Shown here: one piece after another, positions 40,800 through 49,062 of the stretch
Position numbering within the stretch: the stretch's first letter is position 1
Layout of the letters: each line of letters starts with the position of its first letter
DNA from: Enterococcus avium ATCC 14025
Lineage (GTDB): Bacteria; Bacillota; Bacilli; Lactobacillales; Enterococcaceae
Assembly: GCF_000406965.1 (NCBI RefSeq)
Contig: NZ_KE136362.1
Location: 524,343-588,342, forward strand
Direction: 5' to 3'
Length of the DNA: 64,000 bases
Made by a program: the position numbers and the translations under genes
Notes under the pieces: generated by a model
Seen by the model: the letters and a program-made list of their open reading frames with translations, nothing else
Database searches by the model: none
What the model was told of the DNA's origin: nothing

Positions 40800-43700
40800 T
40801 TGAGGAAGTCGAATTTAGTTAAAAGTGCAGTCACATTATTTACAGTCTTAGGTTTCACGTTGCCATCAGGGTTTGCGGCAGCTGAAACAATCAATACAGA
40901 AGCAACAAGTACGCAGATTAGTAGTACAAGTAACGAAAATTCTATCAGTGAAGTAAATAGCGAAACCAGCAGTCAGACGACAGGGGCCGATTCGACTGTT
41001 GAAGCAACAGTTGAAAGTAGCTCAGAACTAGACAATGAACCAAAAAGTACAGCTACTGTCCCAATTCAATTGCTGGGAATTAATGATTTTCATGGTGCTC
41101 TGAGTACGACAGGGAGTTACTATGATGCTACAGGCAATAAAACGTCTAATGCTGGTACCGCTGCATTGTTAGCCGGCTACTTTAATCAAGCAGAGACTGC
41201 TTTTAAAGCTCAGAATAATACAGGAAAAACGTTACGTGTTCAGGCTGGTGATATGGTCGGAGCAAGTCCAGCAAATTCAGGCTTACTGCAGGATCAGCCG
41301 ACAATGCGAATTTTAAATCAAATGAAATTTGCTGTTGGTACGTTAGGAAATCATGAATTTGATGAAGGTTTAGGAGAGTTTAATCGAATTTTGACGGGAA
41401 CTAAACCAGATCCTAGCTCTGGCTTTTTACCGATCGTTAAGGAATACAACGAAGATTATTCTCAAGACGAGTTAAAAGGCGGTTTTGATTTAGTTATAGC
41501 GAACGTACACGAAAAAGACGGCTCTATTCCTTATGGCTGGAAACCATATACGATTAAAAACGTCGGTACTGCTGCTGAACCAATTAACATTGGTTTTATT
41601 GGAGTGGTGACTACAGAAATTCCTAATCTTGTATTAGCGGAACATCATAAAGATTACACGTTTACTGATCCAGCCGAAGAAATTGTCAAATATTCTAAAG
41701 AACTTGTTGATCAAGATGTAAACGCAATTGTTGTCCTTGGTCATACGCCATCGGTGCAAGGATCTGGTGAAACGGTAAGCGGGGAAACTGCTGAGATCAT
41801 GAATAAAGTCAAACAGACCGATCCAGACAACAGTGTTGATGCCTTCTTTGCGGGACATAATCATGTTTATACAAATGGTGTAGTAGGAAATACACGGATC
41901 GTTCAATCGACTTCTCAAGGGAAAGGCTATATTGACTTGCGGGGAGAATACGATCCAGCTACTAAAGATTTTGCTTCGACACCAAAGGCAACGGTCAGCG
42001 CTGTTGATCCGACTAAGGGAATTGCGAAGGATGCTGCTATAGAAGAAATCGTAGCGGATGCGGACACGCGTGTTGCACAAGTAACGGAGCAAAAAATCGG
42101 CACAGCTGACAAAGCAGAAGATATTTCTCGTACGGTGAATGAGATGGGTGAATCACCAGTCGGCAACCTTGTGACTGATGCACAAGTCTATATGGCGAAT
42201 AAAAATGGTGTACCAGTTGATTTTGCTATGACGAATAATGGCGGTATTCGTGACGATCTGAAGGTGAAGCCGGATTCTTCAATTACTTGGGGAGCGGCTC
42301 AGGCAGTTCAGCCTTTTGGAAATATCATGCAGATTGTGGAGATGACCGGTCAGCAAATCGAGAACGTGTTGAACCAGCAGGATGAGAAATACTTCTTACA
42401 AGTTTCTGGCTTAAAATATACAGTTGAGAAAAACGATACTTCTTTTGTGGTTAAAGAAATGAAAAAAGCAGATGGAACACCAATCGAAGCAGACAAAACG
42501 TATAAGCTAATCATCAATGATTTCTTATACGGCGGCGGGGATGGTTTCTCTGAATTCACGAATGCTAAACTAACAGGTGCATTAGACCCTGACACAGAAA
42601 CCTTTATTGGCTACATCAAGGACTTAGAAGCAAAAGGCCAAAAGGTATCGGCAGCAATTGAAGGCCGCAAAACATTGGCAACTACTGAGCCAACTGATCC
42701 CGCAAAAGAAGAAACGGAAAAAATCAAAGCTGAAACAAAATTGAACGACTATCGCGAAGGGGATAAATATCTAACAGGGAAAACAATTCCAAACGGAAAA
42801 GTAACGTTCACATCAGAAAAAGCACGAGTACTGGCACAAGGAATTGCGGATAAGGATGGGAACATCAGCATTGCTGTTGATCAGTTAGGGCTAAAAGAGG
42901 GTCAAGAGTTAGCAGTCACCATTGCAGGAGCTAACGGCGGAGAAGCCAGCTTTACCGTAAAAGTGTTACCAAAAGCAACTGAACCAAATGATCCTGCTAA
43001 GGATGAAACTGAAAAGATCAAAGCCAAAACAACATTCAACGACTACCGTGAGGGAGACAAGGTTTTAACTGGTCAAACGATTCCAAAAGGGAAAGTAACA
43101 ATCACACCGGTTAAAGCACGTGCACTAGCACAAGGCACTGCGGATAAAGACGGAAAAATTACCATTGCTGTTGATCAGTTAGGTCTGAAAGAGGGCCAAG
43201 AGGTGACCGTGACAATTGCTGGAGATAATGGTGGAGAAGCCAGCTTTACAGTGAAAGTTTTACCAAAAGCAACTGAACCAACTGATCCTGTAGCTGAAGA
43301 AACGAAACGAATTAAAAATGAAACGGAAGTGGATGATCTTTACGAAGGGGGTCAATACCTGACAGGGAAGACGATTCCAAATGCGACAGTCGAAGTAGCT
43401 GTTGAAGAAACGACTGCGGCTAACGTCGTTCAACCAGTGGCAGTCCAAGCGGCGACGGCAGCTCCTCAAAAATCGGGTGCTGATGGTGAATTTAAACTTG
43501 ATGTACAAGCATTAGGATTACTTGAAGACGATCAGGTTCACTTAATTATTACCGGCGAAAAAGGTGGTAGTGGAGAATTCTTAGTCGATGTTTTAGGCGA
43601 TGCAGCAGCAAAAGAAACAGAGCAAATCAAAAAGGTTACAAAGTTTGCGAATATTTATGAAGGTGACACAGAGTTGACAGGAAAAACGATCGCAGATGCA

Positions 43701-44045
43701 ATGATTGATGTTTCTGTTGAGAAGAGTGAAAAATTCGCATTAGGCAAATCGAATGAAAAAGGGAATGTCATCCTTGATATCAAAGACTTGGATTTGAAGA
43801 AAGATCAAAAGGTGACGATTACGGTCACTGGTCCAAGTGGTGGGAAAGTCGTTTTTGAGAAAACCGTTCTAGGTAAAATTGTGGCCTCCAATGTTAGTAC
43901 GAAAACACCAAGTAGTACGACTTGGATCGATGGTACACTGCAAAAGGTATATCCAAAGACGAACGATGAAAAGCAACCGATCTTTATCGTGCTGGGAATG
44001 ATTGTCTTAGGTACCAGCGGTCTAATCTACTTTAAACAAAAATAG
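40800..44045 (+). CDS. Cell-wall-anchored 5'-nucleotidase/2',3'-cyclic phosphodiesterase family protein
   Basis: About 1081 residues. In order: signal peptide ending SGFAAAE, a Ser/Thr-rich linker, a metallophosphatase domain (LLGINDFHGALS, GTLGNHEFDEG, GHNHVYTNG), a 5_nucleotid_C domain (NGGIRDDL, YGGGDGFSEF), four Ig-like repeats of about 90-110 residues, and a C-terminal sorting signal. The sorting motif reads YPKTN, not LPXTG, before a hydrophobic helix and KQK. AAGGAG abuts the ATG at 40791 but is spaced nine bases from TTG 40800, so TTG is taken. It should degrade extracellular nucleotides, yielding phosphate and nucleosides. Confidence 0.9.
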   Translation: MRKSNLVKSAVTLFTVLGFTLPSGFAAAETINTEATSTQISSTSNENSISEVNSETSSQTTGADSTVEATVESSSELDNEPKSTATVPIQLLGINDFHGALSTTGSYYDATGNKTSNAGTAALLAGYFNQAETAFKAQNNTGKTLRVQAGDMVGASPANSGLLQDQPTMRILNQMKFAVGTLGNHEFDEGLGEFNRILTGTKPDPSSGFLPIVKEYNEDYSQDELKGGFDLVIANVHEKDGSIPYGWKPYTIKNVGTAAEPINIGFIGVVTTEIPNLVLAEHHKDYTFTDPAEEIVKYSKELVDQDVNAIVVLGHTPSVQGSGETVSGETAEIMNKVKQTDPDNSVDAFFAGHNHVYTNGVVGNTRIVQSTSQGKGYIDLRGEYDPATKDFASTPKATVSAVDPTKGIAKDAAIEEIVADADTRVAQVTEQKIGTADKAEDISRTVNEMGESPVGNLVTDAQVYMANKNGVPVDFAMTNNGGIRDDLKVKPDSSITWGAAQAVQPFGNIMQIVEMTGQQIENVLNQQDEKYFLQVSGLKYTVEKNDTSFVVKEMKKADGTPIEADKTYKLIINDFLYGGGDGFSEFTNAKLTGALDPDTETFIGYIKDLEAKGQKVSAAIEGRKTLATTEPTDPAKEETEKIKAETKLNDYREGDKYLTGKTIPNGKVTFTSEKARVLAQGIADKDGNISIAVDQLGLKEGQELAVTIAGANGGEASFTVKVLPKATEPNDPAKDETEKIKAKTTFNDYREGDKVLTGQTIPKGKVTITPVKARALAQGTADKDGKITIAVDQLGLKEGQEVTVTIAGDNGGEASFTVKVLPKATEPTDPVAEETKRIKNETEVDDLYEGGQYLTGKTIPNATVEVAVEETTAANVVQPVAVQAATAAPQKSGADGEFKLDVQALGLLEDDQVHLIITGEKGGSGEFLVDVLGDAAAKETEQIKKVTKFANIYEGDTELTGKTIADAMIDVSVEKSEKFALGKSNEKGNVILDIKDLDLKKDQKVTITVTGPSGGKVVFEKTVLGKIVASNVSTKTPSSTTWIDGTLQKVYPKTNDEKQPIFIVLGMIVLGTSGLIYFKQK
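42687..43274 (+). repeat. Two 294-bp tandem repeats within the nucleotidase gene
   Basis: Units 42687-42980 and 42981-43274 each encode 98 residues starting at TEP.DPAK and ending KVLPKA; they are nearly identical in protein and similar in DNA. Two more diverged units follow (43275 to about 43600, and about 43601 to 43880). They form the stalk that lifts the enzyme from the wall, and may expand or contract by recombination. Confidence 0.8.
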
Positions 44046-44055
44046 CTGCAACTAT

Positions 44056-44088
44056 AGCCGAGTTCAATTCTGGATTCGGCTTATTTAT
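44056..44088 (+). terminator. Terminator of the nucleotidase gene
   Basis: AGCCGA (44056-44061) pairs with TCGGCT (44076-44081), extended inside by short pairs, followed by TATTTATT. Confidence 0.7.
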
Positions 44089-44108
44089 TAGAGATTTTTT
44101 TAGAGTTA

Positions 44109-44137
44109 TTGTGAAGTGTTTCTCTTTCCGCTATACT
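44109..44137 (+). promoter_or_regulatory. Promoter for the leader RNA and MetQ operon
   Basis: TTGTGA (44109-44114), 17 bp and TATACT (44132-44137). The layout matches the promoter of the rhodanese lipoprotein; the conserved core begins 55 bp after the -10 here and 61 bp there. Confidence 0.7.
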
Positions 44138-44162
44138 CTTTATGATAACGCTTATAATTTTT

Positions 44163-44259
44163 GGGGAGGTGGTCATTTTGTTTATTTATCAACTATGAGT
44201 TTGAGTTGGGTATGGACTTAGAGGCTCTAAGTCGGTGAGTAAGCAAAATTTACCTCCTT
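44163..44259 (+). ncRNA. Putative structured 5' leader, copy 2 (unnamed element)
   Basis: Outer helix: GGAGGT (44165-44170) with ACCTCC (44252-44257), internal loop, then ATTTTG (44175-44180) with CAAAAT (44244-44249). The core has ACTATGAG (44192-44199) and the hairpin GACTTAG-AGGCT-CTAAGTC (44215-44233). Both this hairpin and its counterpart at 39621 have the 5-nt loop AGNNT. A short TTG frame (44178 to TGA 44196-44198, MFIYQL) behind GGGGAGGTGG ends in CTATGA like the frame in copy 1. Different pairs with the same pairing pattern argue for a real RNA structure, possibly a riboswitch or peptide-controlled leader. Confidence 0.5.
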
Positions 44260-44304
44260 TCTTTGATACGTGATTTTCACGTTTATTTCTGCTGATCGGA
44301 GGAG

Positions 44305-44331
44305 CATACAGATAGTGTATGTTTCTTTTTT
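44305..44331 (+). terminator. Candidate leader terminator before metQ
   Basis: CATACA (44305-44310) and TGTATG (44316-44321) around GATAG, followed by TTTCTTTTTT. Located between the structured leader and the gene, it could be the switch for transcription attenuation. Another small hairpin, ACGTGA/TCACGT, stands near 44268-44282. Confidence 0.45.
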
Positions 44332-44380
44332 GTGCGCTCACACACATGTAAAGATTAAAAAAACGATAAGGGGAATGACG

Positions 44381-45193
44381 ATGAAAAGGTTTAAGATTGG
44401 ATTAGCGATGTTAGCAGCGGTTCTAGTATTGGGAGCGTGCGGATCAAAGAAGGAAGCGGCGACGGAAAAAGATGAGAAAAAGGATATTAAAATTGCCTGT
44501 AATCAAGTGTCTGAGAACTCGCTTAAGGCGGCGAAAAAATCAATGGAGGCAGAAGGCTACAAGCTTGAGTTTGTGGTGTTTTCAAATAATATTGAAGCGC
44601 TGCAGGCGGTTCAGGATGGCAACGTGGATGCGTCTTTCGCACAGCACGAACCCTTCATGAAATCCTTCAATGAACAAAAGGGCGGTGATCTGGCAATGAT
44701 GAAGCCGCATGTTTATTATACAGGGATCGGCCTGTATTCAAGTAAATATGACAAGATTGATGAGTTGCCTGATGGTGCGCAAATCGCCATTATGAACGAC
44801 GCGATGAATCGTGACAATTCTTTACTGATGATGCAGGATGCAGGTTTAATCAAATTGAGTGATGAGAAGAAATCAGGCTATACGGCGTTGGATATTGTTG
44901 AGAATCCGAAAGATTTTAAATTCGTAGAAATTGAACAGGCACAAACGGTTCGCAGCTTGGAGGATCTTGATGCAGCGACCTGCTTCTTTACCTTTATGTT
45001 TAACTCTGGTGAGGATTACAAGGATTACTTAATTCGTGATCAGCATGCGAAGGATTTTCCGATCAGCTTGATTGTTAAGAAGGAAAATAAAGACACGGAT
45101 TGGGCGAAGGCAATCAATGAATCCTTTACGACAAAAGAGAGCAAGAAGGGAATCAATGATCATTTCAAGGGAGTGTTTACTTTCTATGAGTAA
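44381..45193 (+). CDS. metQ: MetQ/NlpA-family substrate-binding lipoprotein
   Basis: 270 residues from the ATG at 44381, with AAGGGG seven bases upstream; the ATG at 44375 is too close to it. Lipobox LGAC with C20. The body follows the NlpA fold (EFVVFSNNIEALQAVQDGNVDASFAQHEPF in part: FVVFSNN, DASFAQHEPF), which in the family binds methionine. The ABC partners MetN and MetI are encoded downstream, but a DUF169 gene intervenes, so a ligand other than L-methionine is possible. Confidence 0.9.
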   Translation: MKRFKIGLAMLAAVLVLGACGSKKEAATEKDEKKDIKIACNQVSENSLKAAKKSMEAEGYKLEFVVFSNNIEALQAVQDGNVDASFAQHEPFMKSFNEQKGGDLAMMKPHVYYTGIGLYSSKYDKIDELPDGAQIAIMNDAMNRDNSLLMMQDAGLIKLSDEKKSGYTALDIVENPKDFKFVEIEQAQTVRSLEDLDAATCFFTFMFNSGEDYKDYLIRDQHAKDFPISLIVKKENKDTDWAKAINESFTTKESKKGINDHFKGVFTFYE

Positions 45194-45986
45194 ATTTCAA
45201 GAGCTAGATCGGCGGTTGAACTATTTATTAGAGTTGGAGCGTAGGGTTGTAGGGATCAGCTTTTTACGAACACGGGCGGATTTTGACACCTATGAGGCAC
45301 CAGCGACTAAAAAATTAGTCCCTTATTGTCGGGCAGTCCAACAGGCAACGGAAGGAATCAGTGTGAAACTGTCGATCGATAATTTTGGCTGTCCAGCTTC
45401 GGCGGTTGCGTTAGGACTGATCGAAAACGATGACTACAGTGCAAGCGGTCAAAAGCATGCCAACATGGGTGTGTATAAGGATATTGAAGTAAGTAAGGCA
45501 ATCGCGGATGAGATGGTTTATTGTAAAGAACCTTCTTATGGTGTTGCGGTTGAACCGATTGATTCTTGGAAGAGTGCACCAGACGTTATTTTGATGATTA
45601 CTACGCCATTTAATGCGATGCGAATCTTACAGGGAAACGCATATTTTAATGGACAGGCGAAAAACATCAAGATGACGGGGATGCAGGCGATTTGTCAGGA
45701 AGGGACCTCTTATCCTTATGAGACTGGTTTGATCAATATTTCGATGATGTGCTCGGGGACACGCTATGTGGCACGTTGGAAGGATGAGGAATTATGTGTC
45801 GGTATTCCTTACGAGAAATTTGAAAGCATGATCGAAGGACTTGAGGCAACGCTGAATCCAATGGAGCTATTAGAAAAGAAACGCAAGATCATCAAAAAAA
45901 TCGCGGAGGACGAGGTTCCGGATTTTTATGAGGTTCGCAAACGCGACAATTATTTTAGAGGCGCATATCAGGGCGTGAAACGTTAG
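45186..45986 (+). CDS. DUF169 family protein (COG2043)
   Basis: 266 residues. Its start overlaps the metQ stop by 8 bp, with GGGAG about 12 nt upstream. Six cysteines lie in conserved-looking motifs: DNFGCPASAVALG (C69), VYCKEPSYG (C113), MQAICQEGTSYPY (C170) and MMCSGTRYVARW (C189), plus C48 and C204. There is no signal peptide. DUF169 proteins have no assigned function that I know; the cysteines suggest metal, Fe-S or sulfur binding (inference). Its position inside a MetQNI operon links it to the transported compound. Confidence 0.85.
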   Translation: MSKFQELDRRLNYLLELERRVVGISFLRTRADFDTYEAPATKKLVPYCRAVQQATEGISVKLSIDNFGCPASAVALGLIENDDYSASGQKHANMGVYKDIEVSKAIADEMVYCKEPSYGVAVEPIDSWKSAPDVILMITTPFNAMRILQGNAYFNGQAKNIKMTGMQAICQEGTSYPYETGLINISMMCSGTRYVARWKDEELCVGIPYEKFESMIEGLEATLNPMELLEKKRKIIKKIAEDEVPDFYEVRKRDNYFRGAYQGVKR

Positions 45987-45997
45987 GTGTTGAGTAG

Positions 45998-46972
45998 ATG
46001 GAAATAGTCATCGATCAGGTTAATAAAAGGTACGGCAAGCAAACAATCCTAGAGGATATTTCGCTGACGATTCCCGCGGGATCAATCATGGGAATTTTAG
46101 GAATCAGCGGAGCAGGGAAATCCACGTTGCTGCGCTGTATCAATGGATTGGAGCAAAGCCAATCCGGCAGTATTAGAATCGGTACACAGCTGTTAGAGCA
46201 GCTATCGGAAAAGCAATTGCGGGAGATAAAGAAAAAAATCGGGATGATTTTTCAAGGAAATTCCCTGATTGAACAAAAAACGATTTTTAAAAATGTCGCC
46301 CTACCATTGGAATGCAGCGGCTACTCTAAAGAAGCAATCAAAGAACGCGTAGACGAATTGCTGACAGAAGTTGGAATCGCCGATAAAGCGCAAATGAAAC
46401 CACGGCAATTATCTGGTGGGCAAAAGCAGCGGGCGGCAATCGCTAGAGCCTTGACCATGAATCCTGAGATTCTGTTATGTGATGAGGCAACTTCAGCTCT
46501 TGATCCCAATATCACCAATGGCATTTTGGAGCTGTTACTGAAATTGAATCAGAAGATGGGGCTAACCATCGTCGTTGTGACCCATCAAATGGAGGTTGTG
46601 AAGAAAATCTGTGATCGGGTCGCTATTTTACAGCAGGGAAAGATTGTGGAGGAAGATACGGTCCAACAGTTTTTTTTGAATAATTCTGAGATATTGCAAA
46701 CAATCACGGGAGAGCAGCAGACGCAATTTGGTGTGCAGAAGGCAGACCATCGGTTAGTAAAAATCGTGACACCTTTGAAGGAGGATCTTTTTGCCTTGCT
46801 GCGACAAGCGGAAATAAAAACACCACATTTGTTAAAGGCCACAACAGAACAGTTTAAAGCGGAGACATTAACGACTTTATTAGTGTCTGTTCCTGACGAA
46901 GACCTTAACAAACTAATGAAGCTTTCCGCTCAGGGGCATTTTAGTTGTCTGGAGGTGAAGAGCGGTGAATAA
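45998..46972 (+). CDS. metN: Methionine-type ABC transporter ATP-binding protein
   Basis: 324 residues with Walker A GISGAGKST (35-43), the signature LSGGQ (138-142), Walker B LLCDEATSALD, and a C-terminal ACT-like NIL domain (about 240-320), which in MetN binds substrate and inhibits transport. It powers the MetQ-MetI importer. It overlaps the permease gene by 8 bp. Confidence 0.94.
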   Translation: MEIVIDQVNKRYGKQTILEDISLTIPAGSIMGILGISGAGKSTLLRCINGLEQSQSGSIRIGTQLLEQLSEKQLREIKKKIGMIFQGNSLIEQKTIFKNVALPLECSGYSKEAIKERVDELLTEVGIADKAQMKPRQLSGGQKQRAAIARALTMNPEILLCDEATSALDPNITNGILELLLKLNQKMGLTIVVVTHQMEVVKKICDRVAILQQGKIVEEDTVQQFFLNNSEILQTITGEQQTQFGVQKADHRLVKIVTPLKEDLFALLRQAEIKTPHLLKATTEQFKAETLTTLLVSVPDEDLNKLMKLSAQGHFSCLEVKSGE

Positions 46973-47621
46973 TTCGGTCTTGATTACCCAAGTACTGCTG
47001 CCTAATTTAATCAGTACACTTATCATGGTGATAGTCTCCTCATTGATTGCGACAATCATCGGCTTTGCTTTAGCGGTTGTTTTAATAATCACAAATAAAC
47101 AAGGCTTAGCGCCTAACGCGAAAATTTATCGCCTGCTGGATTTTATCGTGAACATTATTCGTTCGTTTCCGTTTATTATTTTGATGGTGGCACTGATGCC
47201 GTTTACTCGTTCCATCGTAGGAACAACCATCGGTACTTCGGCGGCGATCGTGCCCTTGACCTTTGCGATGACGCCTTATGTGGCACGGCTGTTTGAAAAT
47301 AATCTATTGGAGATTAATCCGTATACCTTAGATGCGGCAAAATCGATTGGGGCGACTCATATGCAGATTATTTTCAAGGTGATGCTGGTAGAGGCTTTTC
47401 CTAGTATGATCTCAAGCGTGACCTTGGCGATCATCTCCGTTTTAGGCTATACCGCGATGGCTGGTACGGTGGGCGCGGGTGGTCTGGGTGCTGTAGCAAT
47501 TACCTACGGCTATCAAAATTTCGATAATACGATCATGTATAGCACGGTGGTTTTGCTGATTGTTTTTGTGCAGCTTGTTCAATGGATCGGCAATCTGTGC
47601 TATAAAAAAGCGAAAGATTGA
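46965..47621 (+). CDS. metI: Methionine-type ABC transporter permease
   Basis: 218 residues with five membrane helices and the EAA loop DAAKSIGATHMQIIFKVMLVEA (in part AAKSIGATHMQII). The start is GTG at 46965, set by GGAGGTG. It completes the importer with MetN and MetQ and is followed by a terminator. Confidence 0.93.
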   Translation: MNNSVLITQVLLPNLISTLIMVIVSSLIATIIGFALAVVLIITNKQGLAPNAKIYRLLDFIVNIIRSFPFIILMVALMPFTRSIVGTTIGTSAAIVPLTFAMTPYVARLFENNLLEINPYTLDAAKSIGATHMQIIFKVMLVEAFPSMISSVTLAIISVLGYTAMAGTVGAGGLGAVAITYGYQNFDNTIMYSTVVLLIVFVQLVQWIGNLCYKKAKD

Positions 47622-47626
47622 ATCAG

Positions 47627-47661
47627 TCAGAGTATGAGGAAACTTATGCTCTGATTTTTTT
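47627..47661 (+). terminator. Terminator of the metQ operon
   Basis: TCAGAG-t-AT...AT-g-CTCTGA hairpin followed by seven T. Confidence 0.85.
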
Positions 47662-47752
47662 GTTGTTTTAAATTGAAAAACAGCTGTAGCTGAGATAGCT
47701 GTCGGTAGTAATATCAGGTATAATGAAAGAACGATATTTTTTAGGAGGAAAC

Positions 47753-48952
47753 ATGGAAAAGTCGAATCAGCTCAAATTGAATCTACAATATGTCAGTATG
47801 CAGGTTCCTTATTGGATGGGGTATTCGGTATTGGGAACGTTTACTTCGGTGTTCTTGCTGTCACGTGATTTCACGAATGGTCAGATCGGAACAGTTTTGT
47901 CGCTGGCCAATCTAGTTGCTACGGTTGTTCAACCATTCTTGGCATCCTTTGCTGATCGAATGACTCGGATTCGTTTGTCTCAATTAGCGGCAGGGATGGC
48001 GTTGCTGTTAGTCTTATTTTCCAGTATATTGCTGGTGCTACCTAAAGCGTTCTTAGTCATTGCCTTTATTTACATCCTGCTTTATACCTGTCTGGTGCTT
48101 TTGCAGCCGCTAACGATTTCCATCGGAACCTTCTTTATCAGTCGCGGCTATGCCTTGAATTTTGGTGTGGCGCGGGGACTTGGCTCTTTGGCTTTTGCGG
48201 TAGCGGCGGCAATCACTGGAGTTTTGATCGAACGGTTTTCTGCAACGATTATCCTATTTCTTTTAATCGGAATTTTTCTTTTCTTTGCACTTGTAACATT
48301 AACGATTGATACGCGCAAGGATGGCGGGAAATACTCGGAGTCGATCGTGCCGAAGCATCTTCAGGAGACTCATGAGGGAGAACCGATAGGCTTATTGGAA
48401 TTTGCGAAAAAGTATAAGCGCTTTATGCTGCTGCTAGTTGGGGTGTCCTTGTTATTTGTGTTTCATACGATTACGAACAGCTATATGTATCAAATTATGC
48501 AGCCTTTAGGAGGAACAGAAGCCAATGTAGGTTCGTCTCTTTCTATCGCAGCCTTGAGTGAGCTGCCGACAATGTTTTTCTTTTCGTGGTTATTACGGCG
48601 TTTCAAGATCCATTCCTTAATGCGTTTTGCGGCCTTCTTCTTTTCGGTGAAGGCATTGCTGATTCTGTTTGCTGGAAACATTTTTCTGATTAATGCCGGA
48701 CAAAGCTTACAGATGGTAGGATTTGCGATGCACACCATGGCATCGGTTTATTATACGAATCAAATTATTCCGCAAAAGGATCTAGTCAAGGGACAAACCT
48801 TGATGGCCACAGCGAATTCGATTGGCGGGATTATTGGAGCCTTTGCCGGCGGACAAATTTTAAGTATTTTATCGGTTTCGGCAATGCTTTTGATCGGCAC
48901 TTTGATTTCCATCACTGGGACATTGATTGTGTGGCTGTCGGTAGAAAAATAA
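47753..48952 (+). CDS. MFS transporter (MFS_1-like, LacY-type fold)
   Basis: 399 residues, twelve membrane helices. Loop 2-3 has the MFS motif-A-like ASFADRMTRIRLSQL. The overall pattern (YWMGYSVLGTFTSVFLL at the N-terminus) is that of the nucleoside/sugar:H+ symporter-like MFS group. TTAGGAGG lies four bases before the ATG at 47753; an in-frame ATG at 47723 lies directly at the -10 TATAATG and is rejected. The substrate is unknown. Confidence 0.88.
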   Translation: MEKSNQLKLNLQYVSMQVPYWMGYSVLGTFTSVFLLSRDFTNGQIGTVLSLANLVATVVQPFLASFADRMTRIRLSQLAAGMALLLVLFSSILLVLPKAFLVIAFIYILLYTCLVLLQPLTISIGTFFISRGYALNFGVARGLGSLAFAVAAAITGVLIERFSATIILFLLIGIFLFFALVTLTIDTRKDGGKYSESIVPKHLQETHEGEPIGLLEFAKKYKRFMLLLVGVSLLFVFHTITNSYMYQIMQPLGGTEANVGSSLSIAALSELPTMFFFSWLLRRFKIHSLMRFAAFFFSVKALLILFAGNIFLINAGQSLQMVGFAMHTMASVYYTNQIIPQKDLVKGQTLMATANSIGGIIGAFAGGQILSILSVSAMLLIGTLISITGTLIVWLSVEK

Positions 48953-48963
48953 GATTGAGAGAA

Positions 48964-48998
48964 GCGTCTATTTCCAATGGGGGAATAGGCGTTTTATT
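48964..48998 (+). terminator. Terminator of the MFS gene
   Basis: GCGTCTATTTCC pairs with GGGAATAGGCG with G-U pairs, followed by TTTTATTT. Confidence 0.7.
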
Positions 48999-49062
48999 TC
49001 GTTTTCTTTTTTATTTGCGATAGAGTGAAATACGTAATGATCAACACAATCGGAGGCGGCTT

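Noticed and set aside
41634-42092. A 152-codon - strand open frame inside the nucleotidase gene
   Set aside because: It overlaps the catalytic metallophosphatase domain and has no start signal of its own; a shadow frame.
44163-44259. SAM-I (S-box), SAM-III or T-box identity for the metQ leader
   Set aside because: None of the conserved core sequences of these classes (for example the S-box GGAGGGA/GGCAACC or the T-box GGTGG-ACCGCG) is present, so I leave it unnamed.
45072-45185. N-terminal extension of the DUF169 gene from an upstream ATG
   Set aside because: It would overlap metQ by more than 100 bp and add an Arg-rich, non-conserved segment; the ATG at 45186 overlaps the metQ stop by only 8 bp.
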